This document shows, one piece after another, positions 24,173-32,385 of a DNA stretch of 64,000 nt. Source of the DNA: Rhodococcus sp. SMB37. Its GTDB lineage: Bacteria > Actinomycetota > Actinomycetes > Mycobacteriales > Mycobacteriaceae. Position 1 is the first letter of the stretch; each line of letters starts with the position of its first letter. Below the pieces are notes generated by a model. That model was not told the origin of the DNA and made no database searches. It worked only from the letters and a program-made list of their open reading frames with translations. The position numbers and the translations under genes were made by a program. The DNA is taken from NCBI RefSeq assembly GCF_004345605.1, contig NZ_SLVY01000007.1, forward strand, positions 124,001 to 188,000, written 5' to 3'.

Positions 24173-25300
24173 ATGGCACCACACGCGTCCGTACCCGAGG
24201 ATTTCGTCGCAGGACTCGAAGGCGTCGTCGCCTTCACCAGCGACATCGCCGAACCCGACAAGGACGGCGGCTCACTGCGATACCGCGGTGTGGACATCGA
24301 GGAACTCGTCGGCAAGGGCGTGACCTTCGGCGACGTGTGGGCGCTGCTCGTCGACGGTGAGTTCGGCCGCGGACTGCATCCCGCCGAACCGTTTCCTCTC
24401 CCGATCCACACCGGCGACGTGCGTGTCGACGTCCAAGCAGGACTCGCGATGCTGGCACCGATCTGGGGCTTCTCGCCGCTGCTCGACATCGACGACGCGA
24501 CCGCCCGCGACAACCTCGCACGGTCCGCGGTGATGGCACTGTCGTACGTCGCGCAGTCGGCACGCGGCATCTACCAGCCCGCCGTCCCGCAGAAGCGTGT
24601 CGACGAGGCGCAGACCGTCACCGAGCGCTTCATGGTGCGTTGGAAGGGCGAGCCCGACCCGAAGCATGTCGAGGCCATCGACGCCTACTGGGTGTCCGCC
24701 GCCGAGCACGGCATGAACGCCTCCACCTTCACCGCGCGCGTCATCGCGTCGACCGGAGCCGACGCCCCGGCCGCGCTGTCCGGCGCCGTCGGTGCGATGT
24801 CCGGCCCGCTGCACGGCGGTGCACCGGCGCGCGTGCTGCCGATGATCGAGGAGACAGAACGCAGCGGTGATCCACGCGCCATGGTCAAGGGGCTCCTCGA
24901 CCGCAAGGAAAAGCTCATGGGCTTCGGTCACCGCGTGTACCGCGCGGAGGACCCCCGCGCCCGCGTGCTGCGCGCCACCGCCAAGCGCCTCGACGCACCG
25001 CGCTACGAGGCCGCTGCAGCCCTCGAGCAGGCCGCACTCGCCGAACTGCGTGAGCGTCGCCCCGACCGCGCAATCGAAACGAACGTCGAATTCTGGGCTG
25101 CGGTCATCCTGGACTTCGCGGAGGTTCCCGCAGCGATGATGCCCGCGATGTTCACGTGCGGCCGCACGGGCGGCTGGTGCGCTCACATTCTCGAACAGAA
25201 GAAGCTCGGCAAGCTGGTGCGCCCCGCGGCCATCTACACCGGCCCCGATCCCCGCTCCGCCGATGCTGTCGCGGGGTGGGATTCGATCACACATCGCTGA
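24173..25300 (+). CDS. citA: Citrate synthase 2 (CitA-like)
   Basis: Second citrate synthase in the window. 375 aa from ATG 24173. Very similar, from memory, to M. tuberculosis CitA (373 aa) along its full length: FVAGLEGVVAFTSDIAEPDK, LRYRGVDIEELV, AEPFPLPIHTGDVRVDVQAG, MSGPLHGGAPARVLPM, LMGFGHRVYRAEDPRARVLR, ETNVEFWAAVILDFAEVP and FTCGRTGGWCAHILEQ. The active-site His (GPLHGGA), His (GFGHR) and Asp-equivalent region are present. It may act as citrate or methylcitrate synthase; presence of a propionyl-CoA synthetase gene makes the latter possible. Divergent from the helical hypothetical gene (152 nt). Confidence 0.9.
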   Translation: MAPHASVPEDFVAGLEGVVAFTSDIAEPDKDGGSLRYRGVDIEELVGKGVTFGDVWALLVDGEFGRGLHPAEPFPLPIHTGDVRVDVQAGLAMLAPIWGFSPLLDIDDATARDNLARSAVMALSYVAQSARGIYQPAVPQKRVDEAQTVTERFMVRWKGEPDPKHVEAIDAYWVSAAEHGMNASTFTARVIASTGADAPAALSGAVGAMSGPLHGGAPARVLPMIEETERSGDPRAMVKGLLDRKEKLMGFGHRVYRAEDPRARVLRATAKRLDAPRYEAAAALEQAALAELRERRPDRAIETNVEFWAAVILDFAEVPAAMMPAMFTCGRTGGWCAHILEQKKLGKLVRPAAIYTGPDPRSADAVAGWDSITHR

Positions 25301-25322
25301 TCGGCGCGGCAGGGCGGTTTAG

Positions 25323-26489
<1,167 letters not shown>

Positions 26490-26524
26490 TCCCTCCCAGC
26501 ACTGATCGCTGCTCGCAGCGCTCG

Positions 26525-26559
26525 TTCGAGGGCCGGGCCCACAGGGCCCGGCCCTCGAA
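26525..26559 (+). terminator. serC terminator
   Basis: 16-bp perfect stem (26525-26540 and 26544-26559), 3-nt loop ACA, followed by TCATTCGTT. Strong intrinsic terminator 35 nt after the serC stop. Confidence 0.85.
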
Positions 26560-26739
26560 TCATTCGTTGAAACTCTCAACCACACATCGAGACATAATCG
26601 GCAAACCTAGGACGATAACGCCTCCGGCCGGAATTCTTGTGATTCGACTCGGCGTGGCGCGGCGTGTCCACCTCCCGGATCGAGGACAACTCCGATAATC
26701 TCGGGCAAGTCGATCGCGAGCCGGCGCGAGGAGGTCAGT

Positions 26740-27648
26740 GTGCGAGAACTGAAGGTGGTGGGTCTCGAGCCGGATGCTAAGCATGTCGTGCTCGCGGATC
26801 CCACAACGGGGGACAAGTTCCGCATTCCGGTCGACGACACACTTCGCGCCGCATCGCGCGGCGACCTCGCCCGACTGGGGCAGATCCAGATCGAAACCGC
26901 CAGCACCCTCCGCCCGCGCGAGATCCAGGCCCGCATCCGGGCCGGGGCGTCCGTCGAGCAGGTTGCCGAAGAAGCCGGCATTCCGATCTCGAAGGTCGAA
27001 CGATTCGCCTATCCGGTACTGCTCGAGCGTTCCCGCGCAGCCGACATGGCACAGAAGGGGCACCCGGTCCGCCCCGACGGCCCCACAGTGCAGACACTCC
27101 TCGAGATCGTCACGCAGGCGTTCCGCTCGCGCGGACACAACCTCGACGACGCGACGTGGGATGCATGGCGCGACGACGACGGCCACTGGGTCGCTCAACT
27201 CGAATGGCAGGCCGGCCGTTCCACCAATGCTGCGCACTGGCGCTATCAGCCCGATGCGCACGGTGGCACGATCTCCGCGCTCGACGACATCGCCGCCGAC
27301 CTCGTCGACCCGGATTGCGGTCGCCCCCTGCGCTACCTGACGCCGGTGTACTCGTCACGCGACACCGACGACACGGTGGAGACCGACACCGAGACCGAGC
27401 GGTTCGTCGCCGCACCGGCCGACGCGGTCGTCATCGACCGGCAGCCGGAACCCTCCGACGACGAGACCGCGGTAGTAGAGACGGGCCGGACGATTCCCGT
27501 CGCCACCGAACCCGACACCGACGCACAGCGAGGCGCGGCAGCGTCGGCCAAGTCCGCAGCGAACCCGAGCAAGGACAAGCGCGGCAAGCCCGCACTGCCG
27601 TCGTGGGACGACGTACTGCTAGGCGTCCGCAGCAACGGACGCGCCTGA
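26740..27648 (+). CDS. sepH: Septation protein SepH (DUF3071)
   Basis: Actinobacterial cell-division protein that binds FtsZ and promotes its assembly. 302 aa from GTG 26740, with GAGGAGG (26728-26734) 5 nt upstream. The N-terminal conserved domain (about 1-170) begins MRELKVVGLEPDAKHVVLAD and includes the helix-turn-helix stretch LRPREIQARIRAGASVEQVAEEAGIPISKVERFA. An acidic, low-complexity linker and a conserved C-terminal end (PALPSWDDVLLGVRS) follow. Position beside serC agrees with M. tuberculosis Rv0883c/Rv0884c as remembered. The gene downstream follows after 12 nt. Confidence 0.88.
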   Translation: MRELKVVGLEPDAKHVVLADPTTGDKFRIPVDDTLRAASRGDLARLGQIQIETASTLRPREIQARIRAGASVEQVAEEAGIPISKVERFAYPVLLERSRAADMAQKGHPVRPDGPTVQTLLEIVTQAFRSRGHNLDDATWDAWRDDDGHWVAQLEWQAGRSTNAAHWRYQPDAHGGTISALDDIAADLVDPDCGRPLRYLTPVYSSRDTDDTVETDTETERFVAAPADAVVIDRQPEPSDDETAVVETGRTIPVATEPDTDAQRGAAASAKSAANPSKDKRGKPALPSWDDVLLGVRSNGRA

Positions 27649-27660
27649 GGACCGACGCCG

Positions 27661-28377
27661 ATGGCGGCGGTCGTGTCGACGCTCTGGTACGTCGACGCCC
27701 CGGATCCTGCTGCAGTACTGCGTAATTCGACCCCCGACCTCGACACAGCGCACGCTCTGCTCGCGCGACTGTATCCCGATCGGCACGCCACCGTGGGCGG
27801 CCGCGCGACACTCGCGCAGGTGGCTGCGGGAATGGGACCGGACGACGCGGAGTTCGACGACAACACAGTCTTCGTCGGCAGCTTCCCCGGTGTCACCGTG
27901 GTGTGCAGCCGCGACCTCGTCCACCGCCGCCCGTCCGCGGTGAGTGAGGACTGGCTGCACACACTCGCATCCGAGAACACCTACCTGATCGTGTCCGATG
28001 CCGCCGGAGGGTGGGGGTCGTTCGGGGCGTGGGAGCGAGGCACACTCCGACGCGCGTTCGGGGCCGGCGCTATCGAGTTCTACGAAGACGAGGGCATTCC
28101 GTTCGTGTGGGAACGTCCGTACTGGTCGGGCGAGCACCCCATGCGGTGGCCGGCAGGTTCTGTTCCGCATCCCGAAGCGCTGCCGTTCCATCCCCGCCGC
28201 CTCGTCGAAGCCGCAAACGCCGCGTGGCTCGGGTTCCGGTACGTCGGTCGCACCGACGACGAGCCCGAGCCGGGCGACATCGACGTGTGGAGTTTCACCC
28301 TGCACCGACCGGGAGAACCCGCACCGACCGCGCAGCAGACCACGCGCCCCTGGTGGCGCCGCGCGGTGGGCCTGTAG
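27661..28377 (+). CDS. Conserved actinobacterial hypothetical protein (DUF6928-like)
   Basis: 238 aa. Probably a DUF6928-type protein (from memory, not verified). No signal peptide or membrane helix. Conserved-looking stretches include TLWYVDAPDPAAVLRNSTPD, GSFPGVTVVCSRDLVHRRPS, YLIVSDAAGGWGSFGAWERG and GIPFVWERPYWSGEHPMRWP. It lies 12 nt downstream of sepH, so the two are almost certainly one operon; a cell-division or envelope link is possible only by association. Confidence 0.6.
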   Translation: MAAVVSTLWYVDAPDPAAVLRNSTPDLDTAHALLARLYPDRHATVGGRATLAQVAAGMGPDDAEFDDNTVFVGSFPGVTVVCSRDLVHRRPSAVSEDWLHTLASENTYLIVSDAAGGWGSFGAWERGTLRRAFGAGAIEFYEDEGIPFVWERPYWSGEHPMRWPAGSVPHPEALPFHPRRLVEAANAAWLGFRYVGRTDDEPEPGDIDVWSFTLHRPGEPAPTAQQTTRPWWRRAVGL

Positions 28378-28389
28378 GTCAGGCCACGC

Positions 28390-28662
28390 TCATCCGAACA
28401 ACAGCACGGCCCACGCCACAGGCACAGCGGTAGCGATACCCAGCGCCACCCACCGCCACACCGCTCTCCGTCGCCAGACCAGAAGGGTCGGAGTGGCTCC
28501 CGCGACGGCCACGATATTGACGAGCACCGCCACCGCGGGATGAATGTCCGCGAGGACCTCCCCGATCGCGACGAGCGTGACCGTTGTCATCGCAAAGGCG
28601 AACGCGGCCAACGACAGCCCCGTCGACCACGGAGTCGGCGAGGGCACGGACGTCGCATTCAT
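28390..28662 (-). CDS. DUF2537 small membrane protein
   Basis: 90 aa with three membrane helices (LSLAAFAFAMTTVTLVAIGEVL, AVAVLVNIVAVAGATPTLLVW and WVALGIATAVPVAWAVLLFG) and an Arg-rich cytoplasmic loop (RRRAVWR). The layout and its place beside the TrmH-type gene correspond to mycobacterial DUF2537 proteins (Rv0882 region, from memory). The start overlaps the stop of the methyltransferase gene by ATGA. Function unknown. Confidence 0.72.
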   Translation of the reverse strand: MNATSVPSPTPWSTGLSLAAFAFAMTTVTLVAIGEVLADIHPAVAVLVNIVAVAGATPTLLVWRRRAVWRWVALGIATAVPVAWAVLLFG

Positions 28663-29486
28663 CCGGGGATCCGAACTCGCTCGTAGAACGCCATCGCCGC
28701 TGCCGTCGCCACGTTGAGCGAATCGGTGCCCGGCGCCATCGGTATTCGAGCGCGTACATCGGTGGCGCGCATGGCCTGCTCCGTCAGCCCGGGTCCTTCC
28801 GCGCCGAGCAGCAACGCCACCTTCTCCCCCGTCATCGCCTCGGCGAGCGGCATCGCCTCCGGATTCGGGGTCAGCGAAATCAGCTGGAATCCGCGGTCAC
28901 GCAGCGTATCGAGGTCGTGCGGCCACTGGTCGACGTGCGCGAACGGAATGCGCAGGACATGTCCCATCGACACGCGTACAGCGCGCCGATACAGCGGATC
29001 GGCGCAGCCCTTACCGAACAGCACTGCGTCGACACCGAGTCCTGCCGCATTGCGGAACATCGAACCGATGTTCTCGTGATCGTTGACGCCTTCGAGCACC
29101 GCGACGGTGGTGGACTTCTCGATCACCTCGACGAGGTCGAGCGGCTCGGGCCGATACGCGACCCCGAGCACGCCGCGGTTGAGGTGGAAGCCGACCACCT
29201 CTGCCATGACGCCCGCGTCGGTCCGGTAGTACGGCACGTCCGGAGACAGTCCCGCCCGCCCGGTGTCGCGCAGGTCGTCGGCGAGTTCACCGAGGCGACG
29301 ATCGACACCGAGCATGGCATGCAACGGGAATCGGGAGTCGAGCATGCGCTGTACGACCAGCACGCCCTCGGCGACCACCAGCCCCTTTCCACCAGGAAGA
29401 TCAGGACGCCGATCCGAGGAGTTGAGGTCGCGGAAGTCGTCCAGCCTGGGGTCGGCGGGATCGTCGATGTCGATGACGTGAACCAC
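28659..29486 (-). CDS. TrmH/SpoU family RNA 2'-O-methyltransferase
   Basis: 275 aa. SAM-dependent ribose methyltransferase for rRNA or tRNA. The N-terminal substrate-binding domain (about 1-115) is followed by the SPOUT knot with its three motifs: VNDHENIGSMFRNAAGLGVD (motif 1), VALLLGAEGPGLTEQAM (motif 2) and RIPMAPGTDSLNVATAAAMA (motif 3). It forms a dimer in the family. The target nucleotide is unknown. It is cotranslated with the DUF2537 gene, as in mycobacteria. Confidence 0.85.
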   Translation of the reverse strand: MVHVIDIDDPADPRLDDFRDLNSSDRRPDLPGGKGLVVAEGVLVVQRMLDSRFPLHAMLGVDRRLGELADDLRDTGRAGLSPDVPYYRTDAGVMAEVVGFHLNRGVLGVAYRPEPLDLVEVIEKSTTVAVLEGVNDHENIGSMFRNAAGLGVDAVLFGKGCADPLYRRAVRVSMGHVLRIPFAHVDQWPHDLDTLRDRGFQLISLTPNPEAMPLAEAMTGEKVALLLGAEGPGLTEQAMRATDVRARIPMAPGTDSLNVATAAAMAFYERVRIPG

Positions 29487-29532
29487 GGCAACATTCTCCC
29501 AGCCGGAGACACGATCGCCGCATCGGACTCGA

Positions 29533-29964
29533 CTAGTCCTCCTCGGCCACCAGCTCCGTCAGGATGACGACCGCCTCGCGCAAGGTGGCGATGTCGGCGT
29601 CGTCGAGCTTCGTGAGACGTTCGGTCAACCACTCTTCGCGCGCCTGGTGCTCATCGGCGAGCAGGCTGTCTCCTGCGGACGACAACTTGACGATGATCTG
29701 CCTGCCGTCGGTGGGGTGCGGAGTGCGCTCCACCAGGCCGAGTTCGTTCAGCGACGCGATCACACGCGTCATCGACGGGGGCTGAACCCGTTCGCGGGAC
29801 GCGAGCCCGCCGGGGGTCATCGCCCCCTCCGTCCGCAACGTCTGCATGGCCGACAGTTGTGTCAGAGTGACTCGGGAATGGCTGCGCTGTCCCCGTAGAT
29901 GACGCGTCAAACGCACCACAGCAAGCGCGAGGTCGCCTGCGAGTGCCCGTGTGTCCGAGATCAT
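29533..29964 (-). CDS. MarR family transcriptional regulator
   Basis: 143 aa from ATG 29964 (MISDTRALAGDLALAV); a GTG three codons upstream is the alternative. Winged helix-turn-helix: LTQLSAMQTLRTEGAMTPGGLASRERVQPPSMTRVIASLNELGLVERTPHPTDGRQI, with the wing in the DGRQIIVKLS hairpin. The start lacks a ribosome site, but TATTGT ends 7 nt before it, which fits a leaderless transcript. MarR proteins repress efflux or aromatic-degradation genes. The only close candidates for control are itself and the methyltransferase pair downstream. Confidence 0.83.
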   Translation of the reverse strand: MISDTRALAGDLALAVVRLTRHLRGQRSHSRVTLTQLSAMQTLRTEGAMTPGGLASRERVQPPSMTRVIASLNELGLVERTPHPTDGRQIIVKLSSAGDSLLADEHQAREEWLTERLTKLDDADIATLREAVVILTELVAEED

Positions 29965-30010
29965 GGCGAGCACAATACGGGACAGACCGGACCCTCGACC
30001 CAGCGCTGTG

Positions 30011-31480
30011 TCAGGTGAGCAGTTCTGTGAGCGGATCGACGGAGAAATACAGCGCGAACAGCGCCGCCACGACCCACAGCAACGGATGGACGGTGCGCGC
30101 CTTGCCGCTCACCGCATGGAGGACAACCCAGGTGATGAAGCCGACGCCGATACCGTTGGCGATCGAGTAGGTGAACGGCATCGCCATGATCGTCAGGAAC
30201 GCGGGGAGAGCGACCTCGAACTTGGTGAAGTCGATGTCGCGGACCTGACCGATCATGAGCGCACCGACGACGACGAGCGCGGGGGCCGCAGCCTCGATCG
30301 GCACGACCTCGTAGAGCGGGGTCAGGAACATCGCGAGCAGGAACATCAGGCCGGTGACGACATTGGCGAGGCCGGTGCGGGCCCCTTCCGCAATGCCCGA
30401 CGCGGACTCGACGAACACAGTGTTCGACGATGCGGACGCTCCACCACCGACGATGGCGCCGGCACCTTCGACGACGAGGGCCTTGCCGATGCCCGGCAAG
30501 TTGCCGTCCTTGTCGGTGAGGTCGGCCTCTTTGCCGAGGCCCGTCATGGTGCCCATGGCATCGAAGAAGTTGGCGAGCACGAGAGTGAACACGAGCAGCG
30601 ACGCGGCGATCACACCGATGCGGGTGAACGCGCCGAACAGGTTCACATCACCCACCAATGCCAGGTCGGGGATGCCGATGAAGGATTCGGGGGCTGCGGG
30701 TAGGCCGAGGTTCCAGCCCTTCGGGTTGGTGCCCTGCGACGGCCCGACCTCCGCGACGGCCTCGACGATCATCGCGAGGATCGTGGTGGTGACGATACCG
30801 ATGAGCAGGCCACCTCGCACCTTCCGCACCACGAGCACACCCATGAGCAGCACACCGACGACGAAGACGAACGTCGGCCACGACGCGATGGAACCGTCGA
30901 TGCCCAGTCCGACGGGGACGGTGGTGCCGGCCGCGTCGGGGATGCGCCGCACGAAACCGGCATCGACCATGCCGATGAACGCGATGAACGCACCGATACC
31001 GGCAGCGATTGCCGCCTTGAGCTCCCTCGGGATCGCGTTGAACACGGCGGTGCGGAAGCCTGTGAGGGCGAGCACGACGATGATGATGCCGTCGATCACG
31101 ACGAGGCCCATCGCCTCGGGCCACGTAACCTGAGGGGCGATCGTCACCGCGAGCAGGCTGTTGATGCCCAGGCCGGCGGCGATCGCGAACGGGTAGTTCG
31201 CGACCACACCGAAGATGATGCTCATCAGACCGGCCACGAGTGCGGTGACCGCGGCAACCTGGTTGACCGGCAGGATGTTGCCCAGGACATCGATCTTCGC
31301 GGTCGCGTCGTCGGCGGAGAAGCTGCCGAGAATCAGGGGGTTGAGGACCACGATGTACGACATCGCGAAGAACGTGACGAGTCCGCCACGCACCTCCCGC
31401 GAGACCGTCGAACCTCGTTCGCTGATCTTGAAATACGCATCCAGGAAGGATGATCTCTTGGAATCGGTTCCTACGGCCAT
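30011..31480 (-). CDS. NCS2-family purine (adenine/guanine/hypoxanthine) permease, AzgA-like
   Basis: Proton-coupled nucleobase importer in the cytoplasmic membrane. 489 aa from ATG 31480, with a GTG two codons upstream as alternative. Markers of the AzgA branch: REVRGGLVTFFAMSYIVVLNPLIL, AAGLGINSLLAVTIAPQVTW, VLANFFDAMGTMTGLGKEADL (binding-site motif), and VGGGASASSNTVFVESASGIAEGARTGLANV. About 12-14 membrane helices are present. Convergent spacing and its own upstream region suggest a monocistronic gene divergent from the DUF2530 gene. The exact base specificity is not resolved. Confidence 0.85.
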   Translation of the reverse strand: MAVGTDSKRSSFLDAYFKISERGSTVSREVRGGLVTFFAMSYIVVLNPLILGSFSADDATAKIDVLGNILPVNQVAAVTALVAGLMSIIFGVVANYPFAIAAGLGINSLLAVTIAPQVTWPEAMGLVVIDGIIIVVLALTGFRTAVFNAIPRELKAAIAAGIGAFIAFIGMVDAGFVRRIPDAAGTTVPVGLGIDGSIASWPTFVFVVGVLLMGVLVVRKVRGGLLIGIVTTTILAMIVEAVAEVGPSQGTNPKGWNLGLPAAPESFIGIPDLALVGDVNLFGAFTRIGVIAASLLVFTLVLANFFDAMGTMTGLGKEADLTDKDGNLPGIGKALVVEGAGAIVGGGASASSNTVFVESASGIAEGARTGLANVVTGLMFLLAMFLTPLYEVVPIEAAAPALVVVGALMIGQVRDIDFTKFEVALPAFLTIMAMPFTYSIANGIGVGFITWVVLHAVSGKARTVHPLLWVVAALFALYFSVDPLTELLT

Positions 31481-31561
31481 GTCCACTTTTTCCGCTCGTC
31501 GAGTACGGTGCGTCGCAACGGGTGAAGATTATTGCAGCGGCGACGATCTAATCTGCAATTC

Positions 31562-31810
31562 GTGAGAGACACCGAAACGATCACCGAGCGGATCCGCCTG
31601 TTGGCCGATCCGCGGCCCGCACTTGCACTCGGGACTGCGTTCTGGACGATCGCCGCGCTCGTGGTCCTGCTCACCGGCGACCGATGGTCGGATGCACTGC
31701 CCGTCTGTATCGCCGGAATCATCGTGGGACTCTTGGGAACTACTCTGTTCCTGGTTCAGAGGTCGGCGTCGCGCCGCGGGAGGCGGGGCGCCCAGGTAGG
31801 CCTGGACTGA
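31562..31810 (+). CDS. DUF2530 small membrane protein
   Basis: 82 aa from GTG 31562 (VRDTETITERIRLLADPRPALALGTAFW); ten more upstream residues are possible but look unlike the family. Two membrane helices (ALALGTAFWTIAALVVLL and ALPVCIAGIIVGLLGTTLFLV) are followed by the basic tail [14 protein letters not shown]. It matches DUF2530 proteins known near the XPB-rpfA-sepH block of mycobacteria. No ribosome site is evident, so a leaderless start is possible. Function unknown. Confidence 0.7.
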   Translation: MRDTETITERIRLLADPRPALALGTAFWTIAALVVLLTGDRWSDALPVCIAGIIVGLLGTTLFLVQRSASRRGRRGAQVGLD

Positions 31811-31836
31811 GCACAGCGGTTGGTCGAACAACGGAG

Positions 31837-32385
31837 CTAGCGGCGTGCTCGCCTGCCTTGTATCCACGTGATCAACCACACCCACAGCAACGCCCAGCCG
31901 ACACCGAGAATCCACCCGGCGAGGACGTCGGTCAACCAGTGCGCCGCGAGGTACACGCGGCTCAGCCCCACCAGTACCGTGTAGGCACCGAGGCAGACGA
32001 TCGCTGTGGTTCTCCGGCGGTCGCCCCGGTGCCAGGTCCGCATCGCGACTGCCGCGAGGGTCGTCGCGATCACCGCGCTCATCATCGCGTGCCCAGACGG
32101 GAACGACCACGTAGCGAGGTCCATCAGCCGATCGGGCTCGGGCGGGCGCGTCCGGACGGCGAGATTCTTGATCGCCGTCATCACGGGCCATCCCGTGGCC
32201 ACCGCTCCCCCGACGAGTAACGCGTCGGCCGGCCTGGATGCACGCAGCAGGAGCACCACCGCAATCGTGGCGATCACTGCGTTCGCGACCCCGCCACCGG
32301 TATGAGTGATCACGGTGATCGCCGTGGTGAGCTCCGGACTGCGAATGTCGACGACCCAGTCGAGCGTCGCTTCGTCGACCGTCAC
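31837..32385 (-). CDS. PAP2-family membrane phosphatase
   Basis: 182 aa from GTG 32385, overlapping the stop of the ATPase gene as GTGA. The phosphatidic-acid-phosphatase motifs are complete: KNLAVRTRPPEP (motif 1, KxxxxxxRP), PSGHA (motif 2, catalytic His) and SRVYLAAHWLTDVLAG (motif 3, SRxxxxxHxxxD). Five to six membrane helices surround them. Likely substrates are undecaprenyl pyrophosphate, phosphatidic acid or related lipid phosphates. It is the third gene of an operon with the DUF3027 and GHKL-ATPase genes. Confidence 0.82.
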   Translation of the reverse strand: MTVDEATLDWVVDIRSPELTTAITVITHTGGGVANAVIATIAVVLLLRASRPADALLVGGAVATGWPVMTAIKNLAVRTRPPEPDRLMDLATWSFPSGHAMMSAVIATTLAAVAMRTWHRGDRRRTTAIVCLGAYTVLVGLSRVYLAAHWLTDVLAGWILGVGWALLWVWLITWIQGRRARR

